Part shown: positions 23,854-35,252 of the stretch, piece after piece
Layout of the letters: each line of letters opens with the position of its first letter
Numbering within the stretch: the stretch's first letter is position 1
NCBI RefSeq assembly: GCF_022513635.1
Contig: NZ_JAKWBL010000002.1
Span: 544,010-608,009, forward strand
Reading direction: 5' to 3'
DNA from: Paraniabella ginsengisoli
Lineage (GTDB): Bacteria > Bacteroidota > Bacteroidia > Chitinophagales > Chitinophagaceae
Length of the DNA stretch: 64,000 bases
Notes under the pieces: model-generated
The model's input: only the letters and a program-made list of their open reading frames with translations
Told to the model about the DNA's origin: nothing
Databases searched by the model: none
Position numbers and translations under genes: made by a program

Positions 23854-24785
23854 ATGAAAAGAAGTATTTATCTGTTAGCGGTTATAGGAACCATTTTATT
23901 TTTGACATCCTGCGCTAAAGATGTTGAAGATGTAAATTTTGTTCCTGAAGTAAAAATATCGTTTCAGGAAGGCGGGATAGCAATATTGTTAAGGTTGAAA
24001 AGGGCGTTAATCAGTATACTGCAAAGATTGATGTACAATCATCCGGATCGATCATCAACATTTTTGAAATTTATACTGCTGACGCTAAAACCGGTAACCG
24101 TGATACATTGATTACCGAAACAGCCAGATCTTTTGATGATGGCCAGGCAAATTATTCTGCAACTTATACCATACCGGATCTTTCTGAGAACAGGTGTATC
24201 AAAGTAGTGGTTACAGATACATTAGGCCGTGTATATGAAAAAAATCTTGTAGTAAAGATCACGCCATCGGTAGTCTTTTCGACTGTAGCTAAAATAGAAA
24301 CCGTTGAGAATTTTTATGGCCCGTATTATGCCACCTGGTTATCCGGAAGAGTATATATGCGCAAGCATACCGATTATAAAAATGAAATTGATTTTAGTTT
24401 GGGCGATGTAGTCATTGCTTCAGAAGGCGCTACTGTTCTGCCAGCATTGATAAACCCGGCACAGCGGTCTGCAAATGGTCTGCTAACAATAGAAGGTTTA
24501 CAAAGCGCAACATTTGATTCAACCACATTAAGCGCTGCAGAGTACAACGGAATATCCCAGGTAAATGCGGGGGCCATCGCGTCCTTACCTGATCCGACCC
24601 AGAATGTAATACCCATTCGAAGCGGAAAAGTATATTTGTTTAAAACGGCCAACGGTAAAAAAGGGTTGATACATATATCCGCGCTCACTCAAAAAAGCGG
24701 TACTATAGAAAATACAAATGGGGAATGGGTGGCGCAAACTAATTATTACGAAGCTACTCTAAGTTCAAAAACCGTTTTGCCATAA
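23854..24785 (+). CDS. Surface lipoprotein in SusE/SusF position, function unknown (frameshifted)
   Basis: Signal MKRSIYLLAVIGTILFLTSC marks a lipoprotein. After a frame change near 23970-23976 (a G run) the mature part reads as beta-rich sequence with an Ig-like N-terminal domain (YSATYTIPDL, CIKVVVTDTLGRVYEKNL) and a second domain containing YFYGPYYATWLSGRVY-like aromatic-rich sequence. About 310 residues. I do not recognise a named family. Its position directly after SusD and its lipoprotein nature suggest a surface glycan-binding protein of this PUL. Confidence 0.65.
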
Positions 24786-24837
24786 AGCTTAAGAAAAGGA
24801 TATTGGCAATATCTTAAGTTGAGGCGTATTAGTATTT

Positions 24838-24884
24838 ACAATGTATAGAAGCTATAAAAGGTTTTCTATACATTGTTGTTTTAT
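24838..24884 (+). terminator. 13-bp perfect inverted repeat downstream of the SusCD operon
   Basis: ACAATGTATAGAA at 24838-24850 is repeated inverted at 24864-24876 with a 13-base loop and followed by TGTTTTAT. It lies between the last lipoprotein gene and a sulfatase gene. It could end the SusCD mRNA or act as a regulator site. A second small hairpin (GATATTG-G-CAATATC) lies just upstream at 24799-24813. Confidence 0.5.
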
Positions 24885-24939
24885 ACTAAAATTTTTATAA
24901 TGCTTAAACTTCTTTAATTATAAAAGGTCAAAATACACA

Positions 24940-26999
24940 ATGCATATTCGTATATTTTCTTTCCTCTTCTTTTACATTATTTCAATAAATGCATACGCCC
25001 AGAAAAAATCAAAGCCTAATATAATTGTCATTCTTGCAGACGACATGGGCTTCTCTGATATTGGCTGTTACGGCGGCGAAGTGCAAACACCCAATATTAA
25101 TAATCTTGCTAAAGAGGGAATTCGTTACAAACAATTCTATAATGCAGCACGCTGTTGCCCCACAAGAGCTTCGTTGGTAACTGGTCTTTACCCCCATCAG
25201 GCCGGAATGGGATGGATGGCCGCGGCCGATTTGGGTACACCTGCCTATCAGGATAATCTGAATAATGAATGTGTAACAATCGCAGAAGTATTAAAACCTG
25301 CAGGTTACAGCACTTATATGACAGGAAAATGGCATCTTACTAACGAAAGAAAAATAGATGGATATGTAACCGACAACTGGCCCGTGCAACGCGGATTTGA
25401 CAGGTATTTCGGCATTATTCCCGGCGGGGCCAATTATTATACGCCAATAATTTATAGCAATAATAAGCGATACAAGGCTCCAGAAAATTTTTACTTGACT
25501 GATGCGATCAGCGATACAAGTGTTAAATATATTCAAGAACATTTTACAGGAAATGCGGACAATCCATTTTTTATGTATGTCGCCTATACATCGCCACACT
25601 GGCCTTTGCATGCTCCGAAAGAAGTTATAGAAAAATATAAAAATACTTACTCGAAAGGCTGGGATGCTACCCGTGAGGCAAGGTTTAAAAGGCAAAAAGA
25701 AATAGGACTTTTTGATAATGATACAAAACTGACACCGCGTGATGCAAGAGTGCCAGCATGGAGTACTTTGGATGAAAAAGCTAAAGAGGAAATGAGCATG
25801 CGTATGGCTATTTATGCCGCACAGATCGACATCATGGATCAGGGAATTGGTAGAATAGTTAACAGTTTAAAAGAACTGGGGCAGCTGGATAATACACTTA
25901 TTTTATTTTTAAGTGATAACGGCGCTTGTGCTGAATATATCAGCAGTGGAAAAAGTAAAGCAGTTGATGGAACAGAAGAAACTTTCGAGAGTTACCGTAT
26001 CAATTGGGCAAATGTAAGTAGTACACCATTTAAAGAATATAAACATTTCACACATGAAGGTGGTATTGCTACACCGTTGATCGTGCATTGGCCCGACGGT
26101 GTAAAGAAGGATCTTAATAATCATTTTGTAACGGAATATGGCCATCTAACAGATATTATGGCAACCTGCGCTGATGTAGCAAAGGCTACATATCCTGCTA
26201 CATTTGAAGGACATGAAATTGTGCCAATGCAGGGCAAAAGCCTTGCTCCACATTTTGTGGGAAAAAGTAACAACAGGGGAAAAGTTTATTGGGAGCATGA
26301 AGCTAATATTGCTTTACGTGATGGTAAATGGAAACTGGTCGCCAAGACTGAAGAAGACAATCAGTTTAGTGAGTCTGGATTGCAATTGTATAATATGGAA
26401 ACTGATCCGACAGAGATGAACGATTTAAGCAAGCAACAACCTGAACGTGTTCAATCAATGTATAAAGAATGGAATAGTTGGGCTCATAGCATTGGTGCCT
26501 TTCCATTAGACACGCGGGAATACAATGTTAGAATGCGTGCTTATAAACGTGTAATAAACGGAAGCTTTGATGATAACCTGGGAGGATGGAATATTAAAGT
26601 GGGAGAAGATGCAAATGCAACTATAGATATTGATGAGACAGGTCAGATCTCTGGTAAAAAATCAGCGATGATCAGCATGACAAAACCTGGAAACAAGCCC
26701 GCTGCGGTAAATATGAACTGGGCTTTTCCTGTAAAAAAAGGAGAGCGATTTGAGATAAAGCTTAAAACGAAATCCAAGACGGCTACTTCTTATTTTGCCC
26801 GTCTTGAAAAAGCAGATGGCAATGCTGAAAAAATCATTAATGAAAATATTAAAGTAGGAAATAAACTTAATGATTTTCATTTTACATCCGCTCCTGCACC
26901 CGAAGCCGGCAGTTACAAACTGGCGCTGTATTTCGGTACATTAAAGCCAGGTGACCAGGTTTGGTTAGACGACATAGAACTGATTACACTAAAAAATAA
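24940..26999 (+). CDS. Sulfatase with C-terminal beta-sandwich (CBM-like) domain
   Basis: Arylsulfatase-like S1 enzyme with signal peptide ending NAYAQ. Metal-binding ILADDMGFSDIG (Asp34, Asp35), formylglycine motif CCPTR with the modified Cys at 72, GKWHL and LSDNGA. Residues from about 540 onward form an added domain (NGSFDDNLGGWNIKVGED, WAFPVKKGERFEIKL, DQVWLDDIELI) like CBM4/9-type carbohydrate-binding modules. The printed frame runs to 27090 and would overlap the next gene by 89 bp. Adding one A to the run at 26991-26996 makes it stop at 26999, two bases before the next ATG, which is more likely. Confidence 0.88.
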
Positions 27000-27001
27000 T
27001 T

Positions 27002-28315
27002 ATGCTGAAGCGATTGCTTTTTATATGTTTATTGATGCCTTTCATGGCTGTGGCTCAGAACAAGAAACATGTCCTGTTAGTAAGTATTGATGGCTTTCGC
27101 CCCAATTTTTATAAGGAAGATGTTTGGAATGCTCCAACCTTAAAACGCTTGCAAGCCGCAGGTGTTTATGCAGATGGAGTGAGCAGTATTTTTCCTTCGG
27201 TAACTTATCCATCACATACAAGCATTGTAACTGGTGAGTTGCCAGGGCGTCATGGCATTTATTACAACGTTCCCTATGATTCAAAAAAAGGTGAATGGTA
27301 TTGGAATGAAAGTGCTATTAAAGTGCCAACAGTTTGGGATGCAGTTAAGGCAGCGGATTTAACATCGGGTGCGGTTATGTGGCCGGTAACAGTGGGTGCG
27401 CCTATCGATTATAATTTCCCTGTACGCAGGGCAGATAATGATGAAAAGACAGACCAGCTATCTGTTACTAAGCCTTATGTTACGCCATCTAATATGCTTA
27501 ATGAAATGCAACAAAAGATCGGAACATTATCACCTAAAGATTTTAATCACGATAATATGGATATCACCATTGGTAAAATGGCATCTTATATTATCAAAAC
27601 ACATAAACCAGATTTAATGGCTGTGCATTTTATCGGGTTAGATCATGCGCAGCATGACGTGGGAAGGAAGGAGCAGAAGTGACACGTGCATTAGCGGTAA
27701 TTGATAGCATGCTAAACGTGGTTTTGTCGGCTTACGAATCGGCCGGTATATTGAATAATACTGATGTGATCATTACAGGTGATCATGGATTTGTTTCTGT
27801 TCAATACAATATTTCACCTAATACATTATTAGCTAAGGCAGGTTTGATAACTGATAAAGATTGGAAGGCTAAATTTCTTTCTACGGGTGGATCTGCGTTT
27901 TTGTATTTAAAAGATCCTAATGATAAAGCAACTTTAAATAAAGTGGTAGAACTGTTGCAAAATGTGGCGCCAGCTGATCAAAAGTATTTCAACATTATAG
28001 AGCGTAAGGAATTAGATAAAATGGGTGCCAACCGGAAGTAGCGCTGGCTTTGGCAGCAAACAACATGGCTGCTTTAAATGGAAATACGGAAGGATCTCTG
28101 ATTAAACGTAAAAAAATATAAACGGTTCACACGGGCATGATCCACGTATGCAGGAATTGTTTACAGGATTTATTGGCAGCGGCCCATCTTTTAAAAACGG
28201 TGTTAAAGTTGACCATTTGGCGCTTACCGATATCTCGACATTGATTAGTGATATACTTGGGTTAACATTCAAATCACCAACAACAGAACTAAAAAAGAAA
28301 ATATTAAAAGATTAA
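27002..28315 (+). CDS. Nucleotide pyrophosphatase/phosphodiesterase-like alkaline-phosphatase-fold enzyme (frameshifted)
   Basis: Signal peptide MLKRLLFICLLMPFMAVAQ. Metal and nucleophile motifs of the NPP family appear in order: LLVSIDGFRPN, SVTYPSHTSIVTG (Thr nucleophile), HFIGLDHAQHDVG, ITGDHGF and, after the last frame change, GSHGHDP. These enzymes split phosphodiester or pyrophosphate bonds in the periplasm. Three single-base gaps break it, near 27667-27671, at 28030-28034 and in the A7 run 28110-28116. The reconstructed protein is about 438 residues and ends at 28315. It sits between sulfatases with 2- and 4-bp spacing, clearly in one operon. Confidence 0.85.
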
Positions 28316-28319
28316 TAGT

Positions 28320-29701
28320 ATGGCTTTAATATATAGATACGCCTGCTTGTTATTATGTTTCTGCATTTCAACTGCATTATCTGCGCAGCAGAGTAAGAAG
28401 CGTCCTAATATTGTTGTGATCATGGCCGATGATCTGGATTCAAGACAATTGAGTTGTTATGGCGGCACTAATCTCAAAACAACGAATATTGATAAGCTTG
28501 CATCAGAAGGCATGTTATTCAACCATATGATCGCTTCAGAAGCCATGTGTGTGCCCACAAGGGCTTCATTATTTACCGGACTATATCCTGCAAGGCATGG
28601 CTCTTTTCAAAATCACAAACCTGTTTTTGATAACCTGAAAAGTATTTGCCATTACCTGGATGCACAAAATTATACTGTTGCACTAACAGGTAAAAATCAC
28701 AGCACAAAACCTGAATCTGTTTTCCCTTTTAAGTTTATTGAAGGCTTTCAGCCTAATTGTGTAGCGCCAACTGATGATTATTCTTTAGACAGTGTAAGAC
28801 AATTTATAACTGCTCAGAAAGACCCGTATTGCTTGTTTGTGATGAGCATTAATCCGCACGCGCCGTGGACTTTAGGCGATCCTTCAGAATTTGATGCCGA
28901 TAAATTAAAGCTTCCGCTACATTGGGTAGATACTAAACAGGTTCGCGAGCAGTTTCGTAAATATCTGGCAGAAAGGCGGCTCGATAACCAGGTAGGTGAT
29001 ATTATGAAACTATTGCAGGAAACAGGACAGGATAAAAATACAATACTGATTTTTTTGGGAGAACAAGGCGCTCAGTTCCCGGGTGCGAAATGGACGCTTT
29101 GGGATGCTGGACAAAAAAGTTCCATGATTGTTCGCTGGCCTGATGTTGTAAAACCTGCCAGTCAAACAGACGCCATTGTTCAGTATGAAGATATAACGCC
29201 TACGTTTATTGATATTTCCGGCGGTACACCTATTGCAAATCTTGATGGCAAAAGTTTTCTTAATGTACTAAAAGATCAAAAATCAAAAGGCCGCGATTTT
29301 GCTTATGGTATACATAATAATATTCCCGAAGGGCCTGCTTATCCCATGCGCAGTATCAGAAGTACTCAATACAAGTTGTTGTTAAACCTTACTCCGGAAA
29401 AAAATATCATATCAAGTATATGATGAATCCTAATAAAAAAGATAGTTATTGGAATGGCTGGGTAGACAAGGCTAAAACAGATACACATGATCAAAAACTT
29501 ATTGATCGGATTGTGAATCATCCTGCTATTGAATTTTACGATATAAAAAAAGATCCATATGAACTGAATAATCTTGCCGGAGATCCGAAGTATAAAAGTT
29601 TAATAAAAGAGTATAGTTCAAAATTACGGATGTGGATGAAGCAACAAGGAGATACCGGCGCTTCAATGGATATTAATTATAAAAAGAAAAATAAAGAATA
29701 A
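28320..29701 (+). CDS. Sulfatase, heparan-N-sulfatase-like (frameshifted)
   Basis: S1 sulfatase with signal peptide ending TALSAQ. Metal-binding IMADDLDSRQ (Asp37, Asp38), formylglycine motif CVPTR with Cys77 and TGKNHS in place of the more usual GKWHL. The late motif is LGEQGAQFPGAKWT instead of SDNG, as in sulfamidase and related heparan-type sulfatases. The frame is lost in the A7 run at 29398-29404, and one added A joins it to the C-terminal part ending at 29701. About 460 residues. Its stop codon abuts the next start. Confidence 0.87.
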
Positions 29702-31126
29702 ATGAGGTTAAGAAAATCACTTATTATCTTATGCTTATCCGTAATGTGGATGCCTGCAATTTATGCGCAGCAAAAGCCTAATATTATTTTTATACTTGCC
29801 GATGACTTGGGTTCATCTGAGTTAGGTAGCTATGGTAATACCTTCAATGAAACACCTAATCTTGATCAATTAGCAGCAGAAGGCATGAGGTTTACACAGG
29901 CTTACTCAGCAGCACCAATTTGTTCGCCAGCTCGTGCAGGTTTTATTACCGGTCAATACCCTGCACGCATACGTATTACAGACTTTCTTGATAACGAAGC
30001 ACCAAGATATTTAGATCCAGCAAAGTATTATACCTTGAATGAGGCATTGTCTTCAGCAGGTTACCGCACAGGCATAATTGGTAAATGGCATTTGGATACC
30101 AAATTCAGTAATCCCATCGGAAATCCCCAGCAGCATGGGTTTGACGAGGTAATAGGTTCTGAAACGAAGTATATCGCTGATGGCGACTATTTCTATCCTT
30201 ATGATAAAATATCCACTTTCAAAACCGGATCGGATAATGAATACCTTACGGATCGGCAATGCAGCGAAGCTTCTGGCTTTATTGAAAGAAATAAGGATAA
30301 GCCATTCTTTCTGTATTTGTCGTTTTATAGTGTTCATACAAGGTTAGATGCTCCGGAAGCTTTAGTGAAAAAATATAGAAATAAGTTTGACACAAAATAT
30401 GGCAATGGCGCCGCAGCTAAATTTTATGATGATCCGAAAAATCAACGTCACGAAGGCAAGCATAACGATAATCCCTATCTGGCTGCAATGATTGAAAGTA
30501 TTGACAATGGTGTTGGAAGTGTTATGGAAACTTTAAAGAAAAATGGATTGGATAAAAATACTTTGGTCGTGTTCTTTTCTGATAATGGAGGCGTAGCAGG
30601 TTTTGCAAATAATGGTATTTTGAGAATGGGTAAATCCTGGTTGTACGAAGGTGGCATCAGAGAAAACCTGATTACACGTTGGCCTGCGGCGATAAAAGCC
30701 GGAACTGTTTCTGACATTCCTGTTTGTGGTATTGATTTTTATCCTACCTTTTTGGAGATGGCAGGTATAGAGAATAAAGCTGGTAATATTGTTGATGGGA
30801 AAAGTATTTTAAATGTTTTTAAAGGTAATAAATGGAGTGAACGAGAGGCGCTTTTCTGGCATTATCCTTCTGAAACAGGAAAATGGGTACCTCGCATGTG
30901 CAGCGCTGTAAGAATGGGCAATTACAAATTGCTTTATTTTTATGCAGACAAGAAAATCGAGTTGTATGATTTATCAAAGGATCCGTCTGAGAAGAACGAT
31001 ATTGCAGTTTCACAACCGCAAAAAGTAAAGGAATTGAAAGCTGCGCTTGATAATTGGAAGAAAGAAGTAAAAGCAGAAGTGCCGAACATAAATGCTATAA
31101 AAGCAAAAAAGAAAAAGAAGCCATAA
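29702..31126 (+). CDS. Sulfatase, exported, intact
   Basis: A 474-residue S1 sulfatase without frame damage. Signal peptide ends PAIYAQ. Asp34-Asp35 in ILADDLGSSE bind calcium, CSPAR with Cys74 is the formylglycine site, followed by GKWHLD, FFSDNGG and a C-terminal subdomain with MGNYKLLYFY and a Lys-rich end. The sequence order NETPNLDQLA and RIRITDFLD resembles the sulfatase at 12147. It starts one base after the preceding sulfatase stop, so the two are translationally coupled. Confidence 0.92.
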   Translation: MRLRKSLIILCLSVMWMPAIYAQQKPNIIFILADDLGSSELGSYGNTFNETPNLDQLAAEGMRFTQAYSAAPICSPARAGFITGQYPARIRITDFLDNEAPRYLDPAKYYTLNEALSSAGYRTGIIGKWHLDTKFSNPIGNPQQHGFDEVIGSETKYIADGDYFYPYDKISTFKTGSDNEYLTDRQCSEASGFIERNKDKPFFLYLSFYSVHTRLDAPEALVKKYRNKFDTKYGNGAAAKFYDDPKNQRHEGKHNDNPYLAAMIESIDNGVGSVMETLKKNGLDKNTLVVFFSDNGGVAGFANNGILRMGKSWLYEGGIRENLITRWPAAIKAGTVSDIPVCGIDFYPTFLEMAGIENKAGNIVDGKSILNVFKGNKWSEREALFWHYPSETGKWVPRMCSAVRMGNYKLLYFYADKKIELYDLSKDPSEKNDIAVSQPQKVKELKAALDNWKKEVKAEVPNINAIKAKKKKKP

Positions 31127-31208
31127 CCTTTATGCACCTCTCTAAACTATTTAATAGTTGAAGTATAAGGAAACGATATTGCTGCATGATGTGAAACTAT
31201 TGTTGAAG

Positions 31209-34200
31209 ATGATCAGCTTTTTGCTGCTCCTAATTGTCTGCACTTGCAATATTGTATGTGGCCAACAGGTGCTGTTTAGAAATTATAGTGTTAATAATGG
31301 AATGTCTTCAAACACTGTATGGAATATCATACAGGATGATCAGGGATACATGTGGTTTGGTACTAAAAACGGGTTGAACCGTTTTGACGGACACACGTTT
31401 AAAGTGTATCAGGCACAAACCAATCCGTCTCCCACATCAGGCAATAGCTTTGTTCATTCCATATGCCGGTACGATAGCACCAGGTTTTGGATAGGCACAG
31501 AAGATGGCTTGTATGTGCTTGATCTTGTTAAGGAGCAATTCTCAAAAATAAAAGTGTTAGGCAGTGATATTATATTTTCTATCTTAAGAGACAATAAAGG
31601 GGCGATGTGGGTGGGCACCCGAAGTAATGGTTTATATAAATATGATGCTGCAAAAAATCATTTCTCAAATTACAGGAAGGGCGCCGGCAGTCGCTCTATT
31701 TCACATAACCAGATACGGAGGTTACAGCAGGATAATGATGGCAATATTTGGATTGGCACATTTGGAGAAGGAGTAGATGTATTGAATCCCGCAACTGGCT
31801 TGGTTCGAAATATAAAGTCAGGCAACACAGATCAGCATATTTCCAGCAATTTTATTTTATCGCTTTACAAAGATCTACGTGGAAATATTTGGATAGGAAC
31901 ATTGTCAGGCGGATTGAATTGTTGGTTAAAAGATCAGCAGCGTTTTAAAACATATAAAACTGGTTCGCCCAATGGTATAAGTGATAATATAGTACGGGCT
32001 ATATATCAGCCGGACGCCAGTAAATTATATGTTGGGACTGAGAAAGGTTTAAATGTGCTGGATATTGCGGAGGATAAATTCCGGCATTATACTAATAACT
32101 CAAACGATCCTTACAGTATCAGCGATAATGCAGTTTATTCCATTTATCCTGATAAGGAAGGTGGTATTTGGGTGGGCACTTATTTTGGAGGTGTAAACTA
32201 TTTTACAGAAGGCGGGCCAGGATTCAATTTTTATTACCATACCGGAGCTGCTGATGGTTTATCAGGAAAAGCGGTGAGTTGCTTTTTAGAAGATAAGCCG
32301 GGTTATTTTTGGTTGGCACAGAAAATGGTGGACTGAACTATTTCGATTCATATTCGGGAACATTTAAAAAGTATCCTTTCAATCCTCACCAGGAAAAATT
32401 ATCTTATAACAATATACATGCTTTGTATAAGGATAAGGAAGGTAATTTATGGGTGGGCACATTTAGCGGTGGCCTTAATGTAATTAACCTGAACACCGGT
32501 AAAATAAAGCGATATACAAGCAATGCTGGTGATCCTACATCTTTAAGCAGTAATAGTGTATATACGATTACTGAAGATCGAAGTGGTAATATTTGGGTTG
32601 GTACTGTAAAGGGTTTGAATATCTATAACAAAGAAAAAGATGCATTTACACGTGTTACTGGCATGGACCTGCAAAACAGTTGTATCTACGAAGTGTATGA
32701 AGATGTGCCTGGAAATATATGGGTGGCCACATACGAAAATGGTATTGTTTGTAGAAAAGCCGGTACATCAGATTGGATTAAATATTCAACTCAAAATTCT
32801 GCGATCAGTTCTAATCGTGTAATCTCTTTACATGATGATGGTGTTGGCAATCTTTGGTTAGGAACGGATGGAGGAGGACTTAACAAGTTTGATATAAGAA
32901 GCCAGAAATTTACAAGTTTTATGGGACGTACGGGAATGGCTTCCGTGGTATTTGGAGTGTTGCAGGACAAGTCAGGAAGGCTGTGGTTGTCTACTAATGA
33001 CGGGATATTGAAGTTTTCTGAAAAACCTTTTACTATTCTTTCTTTCGCTAACTCTGGCAATTTTAATAACAGGCTTTATAATTACAATGCTTATTATTCC
33101 GGTTCTGACGGGCGCATGTTGATGGGAGGTATCAACGGTTTTAGTACATTCTACCCAAGTCAACTTAAACTGGTGCCCGACGAAAATAATCTTGTCTTAA
33201 CTAATTTCAAATTATTTAATAATGAGGTTTCTTTCAATGACAAGGAATCGCCATTGTCTGAATCACCCGGCTTTGCAAAAGCAATAACACTGGCACACAA
33301 TCAGTCGGTAGTAAGCTTTGAATATGCAGCTTTAAATTATAAGGATCCTGATAGAATTCGTTACGCTTACAAGATGGATGGCTTTGATGATAACTGGAAT
33401 ATGGTTGGCACACAGCGCAATGCCACTTATACTAATCTTCCTCCCGGAAGTTATACATTCCAGGTAAAGACTGATGTTTATGGAAATTGGAACGAATCAA
33501 TAACAGCTATTAACGTAACAGTAAGACCTCCGTTTTACCGAACAACTCTTGCTTATATATTTTATATAATATTAATTGGAGTGGGTATATGGTTACTTAA
33601 AAATTATTTTAAACGTAGAGAACAAAGTAAAAATGCTATTAAGCTTGAGCGTATGAAGGCGCAGAAAGAACATGAGTTTTACCAGCAAAAAATAGACTTC
33701 TTTACTACGATGGCGCATGAGATAAGAACACCACTCTCACTTATTATGGCGCCACTGGAAAAGCTTCTGGCAATCGAAAATAAATCGGAAACTGTACAGC
33801 AGCTAAATGTGATGGAACAAAACACACAAAGGTTGTTGACTTTGGTTAACCAGTTACTTGATTTCCGTAGAATTGAAAGTGATATTTATACCATAAAAAA
33901 GAGCGGCTTGAGCTGGTTTCTTATATCCACTCTTTGTATTCGAGGTTTTCACCGATCGCATCTCAAAAAGGTATCAAATTTAATATGTCAACCGAGGTGA
34001 ATCAGCTACATATAAATGCTGATGCAGAAGCGCTTCAAAAAATAATAAGTAACCTTCTTATAAATGCATTCAAATTTGCAAAATCATTCGTAGAAATAAA
34101 GATCAGTCTACCAGATTTGAAAGATGATCCACAAAAAACCGTGTCAGTAAGTGTATCTGATGATGGGGTTGGTATACCGCAGGCCGAACTACAGCACGTC

Positions 34201-35247
34201 TTTACACCATTCTTCAAAGTTTCTTCACCTGAACATAAAATAAAGAATATCGGAGGCACCGGCATTGGACTGTCGCTTGCTAAAGCACTTGCCGAAAAGC
34301 ATGAAGGTGAACTTAATGTTGAAAGCAAGCCCGGTACTCAAACAGTCTTCATGCTTACAATACCATACGAGCAGCGACCAGGTTCTGCTATTCAGGAGCC
34401 AGATGTTGAGTTAGTAGACGATACGGTAAGGCCAGGTATACTGATAGTTGAAGATGATCTGAATATGCTTGATTTTATTGTAACAAATTTTAAAGGAGAA
34501 GGGTATCATACATTTTCTGCTGCAAACGGCGCGGAAGCTTTGAAAATACTGGAAGTGCAGCCTGTAGAACTTGTGTTATCTGATGTGATGATGCCTGAAA
34601 TGGATGGCATGACTTTATGTAAAAAGATAAAAAATAGTATCGACTTTAGCCATATTCCTGTTATTCTTTTAACGGCCAAAGGTAATAGTGATGCGGAGTT
34701 ACAGGGAATTGAAAGCGGAGCGGATGCTTATGTAGTAAAGCCTTTCAAGTGGAAGCATATTACAGCTCTTGTAAAAAATTTATTGGAAACAAGAAGCCGG
34801 CTTAAAGAAAAGTTTAACCAGCAACCTCTTGCTGACATTGCTACTATTACAACGAATACACATGATAAAAAATTTATTGAAACTATTACAAGCATAGTAG
34901 AAGAAAGAATAGACGATTATCGCTTATCGGTTGAAGAATTAAGTAAGGAAATGGCCATGAGCCGTTCAACACTTCATAAAAAGGTAAAAGCTGTAACGGG
35001 GCATGTTCCAAACGAGTTTATAAGATTGATACGCTTACGAATGGCAGCCAAGTTATTGATTTCAGGAGAGTATAATATTTCAGAAGTAGGTTATAAAACA
35101 GGGTTTAATTCTCCGTCTTATTTTACACGCTGTTTCATACAGCAGTTTAAATTAACGCCAAGCGAATTTTTGGAAAAACATCAAAATGGTGATTTAGGTA
35201 AAGTAGATGAGTTACTTGTAAATGATTCGATAAACAAGAAAAAGTAA
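31209..35247 (+). CDS. Hybrid two-component system regulator (HTCS) of the PUL (two frameshifts)
   Basis: One-protein sensor and transcription factor that binds a glycan fragment in the periplasm and activates PUL genes. Order: signal/anchor (ATG 31209), two-component propeller repeats (for example GYMWFGTKNGLNRFDG) over about 700 residues, Y_Y_Y domain, a membrane helix near residue 785, HisKA with MAHEIRTPLS near 834, HATPase (DDGVGIP, GGTGIGLSLAK), receiver with phospho-acceptor Asp in LSDVMMPEMDG near 1124, and an AraC-type helix-turn-helix ending near 1327. Single G losses break it near 32306-32313 and 33908-33911. Total about 1346 residues, normal for HTCS. Confidence 0.92.
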
Positions 35248-35252
35248 TTACA

